Assembly: GCF_012933555.1 (NCBI RefSeq)
Contig: NZ_JABBPK010000001.1
Span: forward strand, 2,210,001 to 2,274,000
Length of the DNA stretch: 64,000 nucleotides
Direction: 5' to 3'
Source: Niallia alba
GTDB taxonomy: Bacteria; Bacillota; Bacilli; Bacillales; Cytobacillaceae
The notes beneath the pieces are model-generated. The model did not search any database. It had not been told where the DNA came from and saw only the letters and a program-made list of their open reading frames with translations. Of the stretch, positions 47,457-57,310 are shown piece by piece (position 1 is the first letter of the stretch; the number at the start of each line of letters is the position of its first letter). Position numbers and translations under genes: made by a program.

Positions 47457-48103
47457 AAACGACTTTTTTATGTACGTATCATTTTTTTACTGAGAAAGGA
47501 AATCGTTATAAAAAACAAGTTTAAATATAAACTATTTATTCCACTCTTAACAGACAGTAAGACTTAACCAACTGTAAGCGCAAGCTGCGAAAAATCGAGG
47601 AAGCGAGGTTGGAACTTTCCCATATAGGTTCGATAAGGGTAATTAACCATTGGTGGGAATATGGAAGAGCCCCACTTAGGGAAGTCTTCTTTATAACTAT
47701 CTTGAAGGTTATTTTTATTATTAGCAAAGGCATTATCGTCCCAACGTGAAAAAATTTTTTTATATTAAGGGTTGCATTAATGCAAACTTTAAAGTTTATA
47801 ATCATGTTTGAACAATAGGGATTGTTCATAATAAGAAGGAAGGTGGGGAAAAAGCAACCAATACCTTGAGGAAGATATGACTAAACTTATTTGAATGATA
47901 GGTTCTCTGTCGTAAGAATGGGGAGATAACGATTTAAGCTACTAGTATTCATTTCAGCTCTCTGTTTCATGTTTATGGAAAGGAGTAATATAGTTGTTTG
48001 CTAGATAGGGATTTTATATTAAGGGAAAAAACATTATATAAAAGAAAATAAAAGACAAGTATTATTGGAATATTGAGTTGTAAGGAAAGGAGAAGGGAAA
48101 AGG
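47457..48103. other. Gap between IS3 copy 3 and merR 2
   Basis: No gene is supportable. AAACTTTAAAGTTT (47784-47797) is a perfect 14-bp palindrome. CCCCACTTAGGGAAGTCTTC (47672 onward) is part of a dispersed intergenic motif discussed in the findings. Confidence 0.4.
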
Positions 48104-48478
48104 GTGGAGGATACAAGAGCAATTTATATAAAGGAAGCTGCTGAAAGGGTAGGTCTAGCTGCACATACACTGCGTTTTTATGAACATGAAGGGCTTCTCC
48201 CTTTTATAAAAAGAGATAGTAATGGAAATCGGATGTTTTACGAAAAAGATTTATCATGGATAGATCTTATTGTATGTTTACGAAAAACGGACATCAGCCT
48301 TTCTGAATTGCGTGAGTTTGTCGAATTAACGAATGAAGAGGAATGTACAGAATTGAAAAGTAAACTGATACTCGGAAAATACAAACAGAAAATGATTGAG
48401 AAACAAAGAGACTTAGATAAAGCTGTTGTAAAAATTAAAGAGAGAATGCAGTCTTTCGATGAATTAGAAACGAAATAA
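48104..48478 (+). CDS. MerR-family transcriptional regulator 2
   Basis: 124 aa from GTG 48104, about ten bases after AAAGGAG. IKEAAERVGLAAHTLRFYEH, EGLLPFIKRDSNGNRMFYEK and LIVCLRKTDISLSELREFVE make it a close relative of MerR 1 (45366). The C-terminal helix is charged and lacks cysteines. It probably activates the dehydrogenase gene at 48736, whose promoter region (48672-48702) has the long spacer and central palindrome typical of MerR targets. Confidence 0.88.
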   Translation: MEDTRAIYIKEAAERVGLAAHTLRFYEHEGLLPFIKRDSNGNRMFYEKDLSWIDLIVCLRKTDISLSELREFVELTNEEECTELKSKLILGKYKQKMIEKQRDLDKAVVKIKERMQSFDELETK

Positions 48479-48671
48479 GAGAAGATGATAGATCATATTC
48501 GTGTAGACATAGTTATAACAGTGATGCAAAGAGAAAGAAGAATTTATTAATTGGATAAACAACATATTTATTGAAAAAGATAGTATTTAATAGCTTGCAA
48601 AGATGTTAAAAGTGTAGGAATAAAATGAACGATTTTTTAAAATGTTTAGGGCGAAAAATTTTCTATTCCAC

Positions 48672-48702
48672 TTGACTTGAAGTCAACTTTAAGGAGTAGT
48701 GT
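48672..48702 (+). promoter_or_regulatory. MerR-type promoter of the dehydrogenase gene
   Basis: TTGACTT-G-AAGTCAA (48672-48686) is a perfect palindrome whose left part is a -35 element (TTGACT); a TAGTGT at 48697-48702 would give a 19-bp spacer. Palindrome within an overlong spacer is the MerR-activation layout. ACTTTAAGGAG follows directly. Confidence 0.6.
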
Positions 48703-48735
48703 ATGGTTGTAATACTCATTAAGGAGGAACTTATT

Positions 48736-49482
48736 ATGAAAAATATTGAAGAAAAAGTTGTTATTATTATGGGTGCGTCAAGTGGAATTGGTGAAGCAAC
48801 TACCAAGAAACTTGCGCACGAAGGTGCTAAACTAGTGATCGCAGCTCGTCGAGAAGAGCGCTTGAAATCCCTTGTTGAATCCTTACCAAATGCTGAAATT
48901 TCATACACAGTTGCCGACGTATCGAATAAAGAGGAGGTACAAAAAGTTATAGATTTGGCAGTTGAAAAATATGGTCGAGTTGATGTACTCTACAACAATG
49001 CTGGAGTCATGCCAACTGCACCACTTTCAGAAACTCGCTTTGATGAATGGCGTCAAATGTTAGATATTAATATCATGGGTGTATTAAATGGAATCGCTGC
49101 TGTTTTGCCTATTATGAAGCAACAACAGTCCGGTCACATTATTTCAACTGATTCTGTAGCTGGACATGTTGTTTATCCAGGTTCTGCTGTATACTGTGGA
49201 ACTAAGTTTGCAGTTAGAGCGATTATGGAAGGATTGCGTCAGGAAGAAAGAGAAAATAATATTCGATCAACTATTATTTCACCAGGTGCTGTAAGTACTG
49301 AACTTTATACAACAATTAATACTCCTGAAGATCGAGAATGGACAAAGAATCTTATGGATTCAGGAGAAGGTTTTTCTTTGAAATCAAGCGATATCGCAGA
49401 TGCAGTAGCTTATGCTATTAGCACACCTGAGACTGTTGCGGTAAGTGAAATTTTAATTCGTCCAACAAAACAAGTTGTCTAA
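48736..49482 (+). CDS. Short-chain dehydrogenase/reductase
   Basis: 248 aa from ATG 48736, eight bases after AAGGAGG (the frame opens at 48703). The classical SDR features are GASSGIGEATTKKLA (NADP-binding, with basic AARREERL favouring NADP), NNAGVM, Ser in ISTDSVAG and Tyr-x-x-x-Lys in YCGTKFA. The C-terminus ISTPETVAVSEILIRPTKQV resembles the SDR at 56205. Such enzymes reduce small carbonyls; the exact substrate is unknown. It follows MerR 2 and a MerR-type promoter, so induction by reactive aldehydes or quinones is plausible. Confidence 0.9.
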   Translation: MKNIEEKVVIIMGASSGIGEATTKKLAHEGAKLVIAARREERLKSLVESLPNAEISYTVADVSNKEEVQKVIDLAVEKYGRVDVLYNNAGVMPTAPLSETRFDEWRQMLDINIMGVLNGIAAVLPIMKQQQSGHIISTDSVAGHVVYPGSAVYCGTKFAVRAIMEGLRQEERENNIRSTIISPGAVSTELYTTINTPEDREWTKNLMDSGEGFSLKSSDIADAVAYAISTPETVAVSEILIRPTKQVV

Positions 49483-49725
49483 TCTTTTGTAATTGAAAAG
49501 AAAAAAGGCAAATAGAATGCTCATACCAATCAATTATTGTATGGTGGGGAATAAGAGTCGAGATTTTACAATTAATAATTTTATTTTACAGAAAGAGTAA
49601 ATCATTAAGGAAAGAATCTAGCAATACTTTCCTTAATGATTTACTGAATGATTGAATATTTCATATGAATAAATAATGAGAAGAGGAAATATGAGAAGAC
49701 AAAGAATATTTTATATATTTTTATT

Positions 49726-51131
49726 CACTAGTGTTGCATTAATTTAATTTCACTATTAAAAATACTCGAAATGTTCACTTTTATTATTTTATGCATAGAA
49801 AAAGTCCTTTATAATGGATAAGTCAGGTGGTAACCCGTCCAAATCCACTAAAAAAGGACCAATCTCATGGACAAGATTACACGAAAAACTTCATTTGGAC
49901 AATGGTTTTCGCCAATTAATCTTCAATTATTTGAAGAACAGGTGAAAACATTGAAATTAGATTGCTATACGAAAAAGTTAACGACAGAATCATTCCTAAA
50001 ACTATTACTTTTTGCACAATTAGAAGAAGTTGAAAGTCTTCATGCGTTAAGTGATTGCCTTTTTGATGATCATCTTCAAAAGGAAATCGACCTTGATTCT
50101 ATAAGCATTTCTCAGCTCTCGCGCCGTTTAAATGGTCTAAATCCAGATTTGTTTCAAAGACTTTTCCTTGATTTAGTCGGACAAATTCACGCCAAAACAC
50201 ACTACACAAAACTTGTCATGCCGTTAAAAATTATTGATTCAAGTACTTTGCCACTAAATTTGACCAATCATAAATGGGCGAAGTTCCGCAAAACTAAGGC
50301 AGGCGTAAAGTTACACTTACGCCTTGTATTTATGGAAAAGGGAGAATCCTATCCCGAAAAAGCCGTGATGACAACGGCAAGCGAACACGATCGTGGTCAA
50401 CTTGAGATTATGGTTGACGATAAAGAATGCATGTATGTGTTTGACCGAGGTTATCTAGACTACGAGCGTTTTGATCGCATGACCGATGAAGGCTACTTTT
50501 TTCTTTCTAGGCTACGAAAAAACGCAGTCGTACGGGAGGTTTATGATTTTAAACTACCCAAGGATTCATCTGTTTTGTCGGATCAAATGGTGTTGATTGG
50601 TACAACTCAAAACCGAGCTGAAAACTATTTTCGACTTCTAAAAATAATAGATTCAAAAGGTAATGAACTTCATTTAATCACAAATCGTTTTGACTTAAGC
50701 GCCGAAGAAATATCGGAAATGTATAAATCACGATGGGCAATTGAGCTGTTTTTTAAATGGATTAAACAACATCTCAATATCAAGAAATTCTACGGTCAAA
50801 GTGAATGGGCGATTCAAAATCAAGTGTTTATCGCACTTATTGTTTTTTGTCTTCATGTTCTGGTACAACTCGAAACAAAAAGTAAGCGGAAAACCTTGCA
50901 AATTAGCCGTTATTTAAGGGCAGCATTGTGGAAACCAGCACATGTCTGGCTTCGCAAAATTGAAGGAAAAGCCATCCCTTAATCAACAAATTGTTGTCGT
51001 TGCACAGGTCTAATTGTAAATAAATTTCCAAATGGACAGGAGCCGCCTTTAGAAAGGTAATTACTTTTTTGGCTCTAAGTAGAGTAAACAATTAAACTGA
51101 AAATTATGACACTATTTACGCAACACTAGTG
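49726..51131 (+). mobile_element. IS4-family element, copy C
   Basis: 1406 bp with ends CACTAGTGTTGCATTAAT (49726) and GCAACACTAGTG (51131). Unlike the other three copies the flanking 9-mers do not match (ATTTTTATT on the left, AGATATATT on the right, 6 of 9 equal), so the duplication has decayed or the copy was rearranged. Confidence 0.9.
49867..50982 (+). CDS. IS4-family transposase (copy C)
   Basis: 371 aa, with IIDSSTLPL, VFDRGYLDYE and YKSRWAIELFFKWIK giving the DDE/YREK residues. It differs from the others (for example DDHLQKEIDLDSI, ASEHDRGQLE, RKNAVVREVYDF). The frame is intact. The ATG follows GGACCAATCTC without a strong ribosome binding site, the same in all copies, consistent with low transposase expression. 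Confidence 0.93.
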   Translation: MDKITRKTSFGQWFSPINLQLFEEQVKTLKLDCYTKKLTTESFLKLLLFAQLEEVESLHALSDCLFDDHLQKEIDLDSISISQLSRRLNGLNPDLFQRLFLDLVGQIHAKTHYTKLVMPLKIIDSSTLPLNLTNHKWAKFRKTKAGVKLHLRLVFMEKGESYPEKAVMTTASEHDRGQLEIMVDDKECMYVFDRGYLDYERFDRMTDEGYFFLSRLRKNAVVREVYDFKLPKDSSVLSDQMVLIGTTQNRAENYFRLLKIIDSKGNELHLITNRFDLSAEEISEMYKSRWAIELFFKWIKQHLNIKKFYGQSEWAIQNQVFIALIVFCLHVLVQLETKSKRKTLQISRYLRAALWKPAHVWLRKIEGKAIP

Positions 51132-51426
51132 AGATATATTATATAAAAGAAAGATTAGAAAGCGCTATCGTAATCCTATCAATAAATTGCCTATTCTTAG
51201 CACAATATCTTTATTTTAAGAATATGTGGCTGTATCCATTGATTTTTCGCCAGATTTGATAATGGGAAGTTTTTAAGTATATGCATAATTAGAGATCGGG
51301 TAAGTAAGAAAATTGTTTTAAGTCCTTCGTTAGATATAAGGTTGATTGAAAGGTGATTGTGATATTGCAAATTACTTATTTATTATATAAGAGAAATAAA
51401 GAGTTTTAGGCAAAAATTCAAGAGAA

Positions 51427-51447
51427 TTTTGATAACGCTTATCAAAA
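51427..51447. promoter_or_regulatory. Palindromic operator-like site upstream of the phosphatase gene
   Basis: TTTTGATAA-CGC-TTATCAAAA has perfect 9-bp arms, about 95 bp before the gene at 51542. The CGC centre resembles LacI/GntR-type sites. The rest of the 410-bp gap (51132-51541) shows only a GAAAGCGCTAT half-site near 51159. Confidence 0.5.
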
Positions 51448-51541
51448 ATATTATTGGATAATGAAAGAAACTAAGTTCCTTTATATTAGTTTACATTTTA
51501 TTTAATGTTTTTTTCTTAGAAATTAAAGAGGGGGAAACGAA

Positions 51542-52141
51542 ATGAAAAAGACGTTATTTTTGATGAGACATGGACAGACATTGTTTAATAAAAGAAGAAA
51601 AGTTCAAGGTTGGTGCGATTCTCCGCTTACAGAGTTAGGAATCAAACAAGCAGAGACTACTGCTAAGTATTTTAAAGAAAATAATATTGTTTTTGACTAT
51701 GCTTATTGTTCCACCTCTGAAAGAGCAAGTGATACGTTAGAAATTGTAACGGATATTTCATATAAAAGACTAAAAGGATTAAAGGAATGGAACTTCGGAA
51801 CTTTTGAAGGAGAAAGTGAAGATCTAAACCCACCACTGCCTTATAATGATTTTTTTGTTAAGTATGGCGGGGAAGACCAAAAAGAAGTACAACTGAGAAT
51901 GGCTACTACTTGTCAAAAAATGATGGAAGAAGATAATGAAGTTGTTCTAGCTGTATCTCATGGAGCATCTTGTAGAAATTTTATGAGATACTGGGAACAT
52001 ACTAGTTCTATAACGCAACAAGCAAAAATAGGAAACTGTTGTATTTTAAAATTTGAGTATGAGAAAAAAGAATTTAAGCTAGTTGAGATTGTTAATCATA
52101 ATTTTAGTGGATTAAGAGATGGACTTTCAGTAATTTCTTGA
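51542..52141 (+). CDS. Histidine phosphatase family protein (phosphoglycerate-mutase-like)
   Basis: 199 aa. The catalytic RHG is in FLMRHGQTLFNKRRKVQGW (His10), the second histidine in AVSHGASCRNF, and the proton donor Glu lies near KEWNFGTFEGE. Length and layout fit the single-domain phosphatase branch (PhoE/GpmB-like) acting on small phosphorylated metabolites; the substrate is not identifiable. GAGGGGGAAACGA precedes the ATG. It is a single gene with a palindrome upstream and a strong terminator at 52228-52268. Confidence 0.9.
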   Translation: MKKTLFLMRHGQTLFNKRRKVQGWCDSPLTELGIKQAETTAKYFKENNIVFDYAYCSTSERASDTLEIVTDISYKRLKGLKEWNFGTFEGESEDLNPPLPYNDFFVKYGGEDQKEVQLRMATTCQKMMEEDNEVVLAVSHGASCRNFMRYWEHTSSITQQAKIGNCCILKFEYEKKEFKLVEIVNHNFSGLRDGLSVIS

Positions 52142-52227
52142 TCTTGACGATTATGATATATAGTTCCTGAGAAGTAAAGTATTAATCTGAAAATGGATTA
52201 AAAGGCTCTACCTCTCTTTTTAAGTGA

Positions 52228-52268
52228 AACCTCCATTGTTAGAGAAATACTAACAATGGAGGTTTTTT
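52228..52268 (+). terminator. Terminator of the histidine phosphatase gene
   Basis: AACCTCCATTGTTAG (52228-52242) pairs perfectly with CTAACAATGGAGGTT (52250-52264), followed by TTTTT. Confidence 0.93.
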
Positions 52269-52334
52269 TGATGGTTTCGAAAACCCCTGGCTATGCCGGG
52301 GGTTCCGGAGAGCTTATAGCGAGGTAACAAAAAA

Positions 52335-52397
52335 ACCTCCTTTCATGGTAGGATAAAGTTGGTTTCCCGACCACTTTATCTCACGCAAGAAGGAGGT
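52335..52397 (+). promoter_or_regulatory. Leader hairpin hiding the IS200 transposase ribosome binding site
   Basis: ACCTCCTTTC (52335-52344) is complementary to GAAGGAGGT (52389-52397), the Shine-Dalgarno of tnpA. Between them GATAAAGT (52352-52359) pairs with ACTTTATC (52373-52380). The folded leader would block translation, a control known for IS200. Confidence 0.75.
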
Positions 52398-52405
52398 ATG
52401 CCCTT

Positions 52406-52873
52406 ATGAAGGACATGAACAGTTTAGCACATACAACATGGAATTGTAAGTATCACATAGTCTTTGCCCCAAAATACAGAAGGCAAATTATTTATGGCAA
52501 ATACAAAAAGAGTATAGGACAAATCATAAGAGAGCTATGTGAAAGAAAAGGTGTCATTATACATGAAGCAAATGCCTGTCCGGATCATATCCATATGTTG
52601 GTTAGTATTCCACCAAAATTAAGTGTATCGCAGTTCATGGGTTACCTAAAAGGAAAAAGTAGCCTGATGATATTTGATCGACATGCGAATTTGAAATATC
52701 GCTATGGGAATCGTAAATTTTGGTGTCGTGGTTTCTACGTTGATACCGTGGGGAGAAATAAGAAACAAATACAAGAATATATAAGAAATCAGCTGAAAGA
52801 AGATTATATGGCTGATCAGCTAACGTTGTTCGAAGAATTCGATCCGTTCACGGGTGAGAAAAATCGGAAGTAA
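52406..52873 (+). CDS. tnpA: IS200/IS605-family Y1 transposase TnpA
   Basis: 155 aa. The HUH pair is His61 and His63 in PDHIHMLVS, and the nucleophilic tyrosine is Tyr125 in QEYIRNQ. KYHIVFAPKYRRQIIYG and KFWCRGFYVDTVG are family segments. It cuts and rejoins single-stranded DNA at the hairpin ends. No tnpB or accessory gene is present, which fits IS200 rather than IS605. The C-terminus LTLFEEFDPFTG is typical. Expression is probably restrained by the leader hairpin at 52335-52397. Confidence 0.95.
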   Translation: MKDMNSLAHTTWNCKYHIVFAPKYRRQIIYGKYKKSIGQIIRELCERKGVIIHEANACPDHIHMLVSIPPKLSVSQFMGYLKGKSSLMIFDRHANLKYRYGNRKFWCRGFYVDTVGRNKKQIQEYIRNQLKEDYMADQLTLFEEFDPFTGEKNRK

Positions 52874-53098
52874 ATAAAGAAATTCTTTAGAATTGGTGAG
52901 TGAATGTGGTGCAGAAGGGAAACCTTTTCAGTGGGCCTTTAAGGCCGAGGCCGGTAAGAGAGGCTTTTAGCCGCAGAGCAAACCACCAGTTCACACTGGT
53001 GGTTTTGATTTATCATCTGTGTGAATATATGTCATTTTAATATTAAACCCGATAAAAATTATTATTAGTTTCAATTTATTTCATTATGCTTCTTTTTG

Positions 53099-54004
53099 TT
53101 AACGATTTGTTGCTGTCTTTAGCCGTTTTATATCTTCTATTGGAGGAAAACCAAACATTCGAGAATATTCGCGGCTAAACTGGGATGGACTTTCATATCC
53201 AACTTGAAATGCTACATTTGATGCATCCGTTGACCCAGATAATAACAAGCGACGAGCTTCTTGTAATCTCAACTTCTTTTGAAACTGTATTGGGCTCATG
53301 GCAGTAACGTCCTTAAAATGTCTATGAAGGGAAGATACACTCATATTTGCAATTTCTGCAAGATCTTCTACTCGAAAAGGGCTATCGTAGTTCTTTATAA
53401 TTTGATCAATAACTTTTCGGATATGACTTGTGCTGCTTCCATCAATTGCAGCTTGCTCAAGCGTCATCCCAAACGGCCCTTTTAGTAAACGATAAAGAAT
53501 CTCTTTTTTTATCAGTGGGGCAAGTACTGGGATATCGTTTGGAGTTTCTAATAGTTGTACAAGTCTAAGTACTGCATCTAGTAAGGCGGACTCCATTTTA
53601 TTGACAGACATAGCCCTTTTAGCATTGTTCCTAGCAACAGGTTGGATACCAGCATTAGTTAAAACCTCCAATATTTGATTTGGTGTAAATTCGAGTTTGA
53701 GCGCCAAATATGGGACAGTATCAGATGCTATTAAGACTTGACCAGTGATGGGGACATTTATAGATGTTATTAGATAGTCGGATGGACCATATAAATAACG
53801 CTCTCGTGAAAGAAATACCTCCTTTAAACCCTGAACCACTATACATAAGGAAGGGGTGTGTACTCCATGGGATGGTCCAATTTCTCTAGTTTGTCGAGAA
53901 AAAAATAAAGAAGGAATGGGTGTTAGATGTGTTCCACTCGTAGATGAATATCCTTTAATAATACCGATGAGCTCTTCATGCTCACTATAACCATTGTTAG
54001 ACAT
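53099..54004 (-). CDS. AraC-family transcriptional regulator (AraC_N type)
   Basis: 301 aa from ATG 54004 (AAAAGGATG upstream; the frame opens at 54055). The N-terminal AraC_N domain has GVHTPSLCIVVQGLKEVFLS and LITSINVPITGQV. The C-terminal helix-turn-helix pair has VEDLAEIANMSVSSLHRHFK, LRLQEARRLLLSGS and VGYESPSQFSREYSRMFGF. Regulators of this type often sit next to the oxidoreductase genes they control; here aldo/keto reductase and SDR genes lie downstream on the other strand (54969 and 56205), so control of those is a reasonable guess. Confidence 0.9.
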   Translation of the reverse strand: MSNNGYSEHEELIGIIKGYSSTSGTHLTPIPSLFFSRQTREIGPSHGVHTPSLCIVVQGLKEVFLSRERYLYGPSDYLITSINVPITGQVLIASDTVPYLALKLEFTPNQILEVLTNAGIQPVARNNAKRAMSVNKMESALLDAVLRLVQLLETPNDIPVLAPLIKKEILYRLLKGPFGMTLEQAAIDGSSTSHIRKVIDQIIKNYDSPFRVEDLAEIANMSVSSLHRHFKDVTAMSPIQFQKKLRLQEARRLLLSGSTDASNVAFQVGYESPSQFSREYSRMFGFPPIEDIKRLKTATNR

Positions 54005-54184
54005 GTAAATCATCCTTTTTATTTTGGAATAGTTAATAGTTTGATTATACAGCATGAACTATTCGTCGGTAAGTGATCGTAAGAGGAATAGGCAAACATT
54101 TGAAAGGAATAGGATAACAGACATCTGTAAAACAGGGCATAATATAAATAGGCATACTAATAATAATAAATTTAGGGGGAGAAA

Positions 54185-54499
54185 ATGATGAGCCGATTAC
54201 AGAGACAATTCATGCTTTTTGCTATAACTATATTTGCTCGTCCAGCTTCTTCGGTAGTCGGTATTGCTTCAGACTTCAAATCCCAAAATTCCCTTGAATT
54301 TCGAGGGAAGAAAGTTAATGTGAAAAATTCTTTTTTTCCATAATGGATGTAATGGTCATAGAAAACAGGCCTGTAGATATTTTTAGTAAAAGGTACCCGA
54401 AGATTGGAGCTTCTCGAAGAAAATCTATGTCAGTCGATGTTAGCTTGAATCAAAGGGGATTGAATGATATCCAAAATGCATTATCAAAAATCGAGTAGG
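54185..54499 (+). other. Two short open frames in decayed sequence
   Basis: ATG 54185 opens MMSRLQRQFMLFAITIFARP, stop at 54341. A second frame from 54344 gives MDVMVIENRPVDIFSKRYPK and ends NDIQNALSKIE at 54499. Only GGGGGAG before the first ATG supports translation. They may be two pieces of one broken gene. The rest of the 964-bp gap to 54968 contains no supportable gene. Confidence 0.3.
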
Positions 54500-54953
54500 A
54501 AAATAGTGAATTTTATTTTCTTTAACTTTTTTTCTTTATATTTAGCTAATTTAAACTTGATATCTGTAAATGTAGATTACTATAAAAGCCAATTTTTCCA
54601 TATTGGCTTTTAAGTGTTTTTCAGAATTAATTGTCTTATAATGAGTGATTTTTTTAAAATCTTATATTATATAGAACAGTTGATTTCTCTTATCATAACC
54701 AGTCAGGGGATGTAATGGCTCTCAAAGATTACTTTGGCTGTGTAATTAAGTTGCGATCAAGTGGTAACCGATTGACACATAATCCTTAATCGAAGAGATT
54801 TAGACTGTTACTTTGTAACTTACAATGCAGAACTGCTAGATATTTTAGTTCCTGCACTAGAAAAATCCCTTGATGACTAGCAAGGTAACAAGTCAATCAT
54901 CGGTATTCATTTATTAATTAAGGAATGATTATATTCTTGAAATCTTTAAATAA

Positions 54954-55820
<867 letters not shown>

Positions 55821-55846
55821 TTTTAAAAGCAAGGTTCTTGTTTAAT

Positions 55847-55915
55847 ATGACTAATATTCAAGAACAAGTTGTTATTATTACAAATTCATCCGGTGAGCAA
55901 GAGGGTTGTTTATAA
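55847..55915 (+). pseudogene. Short-chain dehydrogenase N-terminal fragment
   Basis: MTNIQEQVVIITNSSGEQEG is a recognisable but broken start of an SDR (compare VIVITGASSGIGEA in the intact gene at 56205). The following 290 bp contain further decayed coding (for example VNRVTANKQAIEVSENIAWI at about 56124) running into the intact gene. It looks like an older tandem copy that has largely been lost. Confidence 0.5.
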
Positions 55916-56204
55916 AGAAATTGATTTTCAAGAAAGTAAATTAATGAAATGGAATCTACGGTGGTTGTATTAAATAAATTGAAAATGACAGATGATACAG
56001 TCGTTCTTTTAGCAAGTGATTTTTTAAGCTTATTAGTATAAAGCATATCAAAAGAAGAAAGTTGAAAAATATTTGAACTAAAAAAACTAAACACCTAAAT
56101 GATACTTAGAAAATTTTGCTATTAAGGTCAATCGTGTTACAGCCAACAAACAGGCAATTGAGGTATCAGAAAATATTGCTTGGATAGAAAGAGGTAATGA
56201 TAAT

Positions 56205-56948
56205 ATGTCAACTTCAAAAGTTATCGTAATAACTGGTGCTTCAAGTGGTATTGGAGAAGCAACTGCAAAAATTCTAGCTAATGATGGCGCAAAACTAGTA
56301 TTAGGTGCTCGTCGTGAGAGTCGTTTGCAAGATCTAGTAAAAGAAATACAAGCATTAGGTGGTGAAGCAGTGTACGCTGTTACGGATGTAACTAAAGTAG
56401 GTGAAGTGGAAGCACTAGCAAAACTTGCTGTTGATACATTTGGCCGCATTGATGTTTGGATGAATAATGCAGGTATCATGCCACAGTCATTATTAAAGCA
56501 AAAGAAAATTGATGATTGGGACAGTATGATTGATATCAATATTAAAGGAACTTTATATGGTATTGGTGCTGCTCTTCCATATATGGAAGAACAGAAAGCA
56601 GGACATATTATAAATATTTCTTCCATAGCAGGCCATATAGCACATGCAGGTAGTTCTGTATATTCAGCTACTAAATGGGCGGTGCGTGCAATTAGTGAAT
56701 CATTACGTGAAGAGATGGCTACGGATCAAACAAATGTACGTGTTACCATTGTTTCTCCAGGAGCAATTAATACTGAATTACTAGAGTCTGTAACAGATAC
56801 CGGGTTCAAAAATAACTTTGAAGATTTTTATGATAATTTTGGGATTTCTTCAGAGCGTGTAGCATTTACAATCAAACAAGCAATTGATTTACCAGATGAT
56901 GCAGCATGGAATGAAGTTATTATTCGACCAACAAAACAAGTAATGTAA
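56205..56948 (+). CDS. Short-chain dehydrogenase/reductase
   Basis: 247 aa. SKVIVITGASSGIGEATAKI with GARRESRL (NADP preference), MNNAGIMPQS, Ser in NISSIAG and Tyr-x-x-x-Lys in YSATKWA give a complete classical SDR. It ends AWNEVIIRPTKQVM, like the SDR at 48736, so the two are paralogues in one neighbourhood. AAAGAGGTAATG precedes the start. It probably reduces small aldehydes or ketones; the substrate is not determinable. Confidence 0.92.
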   Translation: MSTSKVIVITGASSGIGEATAKILANDGAKLVLGARRESRLQDLVKEIQALGGEAVYAVTDVTKVGEVEALAKLAVDTFGRIDVWMNNAGIMPQSLLKQKKIDDWDSMIDINIKGTLYGIGAALPYMEEQKAGHIINISSIAGHIAHAGSSVYSATKWAVRAISESLREEMATDQTNVRVTIVSPGAINTELLESVTDTGFKNNFEDFYDNFGISSERVAFTIKQAIDLPDDAAWNEVIIRPTKQVM

Positions 56949-57310
56949 AAAAATTGGTGAGTATTTATGATGAAAAGAGAGCTGCTATTACTTCCTTTTT
57001 GCTTAATTAGGTATAACTAGTGAAGAACAATTTTTCACTACTCGAGAATAAGGGGATTGGAAGTGCAAAAATTAATCGTTGGAGCAGAACTGATAGATCA
57101 AATAAACTAACTATTTCTATAAAAAGAAATTACATTTGAAAAGAACAGATATTATATGACAAATGTTTACATCTCTAGATGGAAAAATCATTTGCTTATT
57201 TATAACATTTCAAAAACATTATGAACACTTTCGATAGTTTTGTTTATAAATAAACAAATTCTTCTTATTTAACAATTGAAAGAAGCAAGTCTATTTTTTA
57301 TATTATTAAT
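56949..57310. other. Gap without a supportable gene
   Basis: Only very short frames are present (for example VQKLIVGAELIDQIN at about 57063). No hairpin with a T tract stands out. IS4 copy D begins at 57311. Confidence 0.4.

Larger units (their letters stand above)
52276..53008 (+). mobile_element. IS200-type element (IS200/IS605 family)
   Basis: A single Y1 transposase gene is flanked by the imperfect hairpins that this family uses as ends. The left is AACCCC-TGGCTATGCC-GGGGGTT (52282-52304) and the right is AACCACCAGT with ACTGGTGGTT (52981-53003). There are no inverted repeats or target duplication, as expected. Exact cleavage sites cannot be fixed from one copy, so both ends are approximate. 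It lies just past a terminator. Confidence 0.85.

Noticed and set aside
52276-53008. IS605-type element with tnpB or an omega RNA
   Set aside because: Only the Y1 transposase gene is present between the end hairpins; there is no room or frame for a TnpB nuclease.
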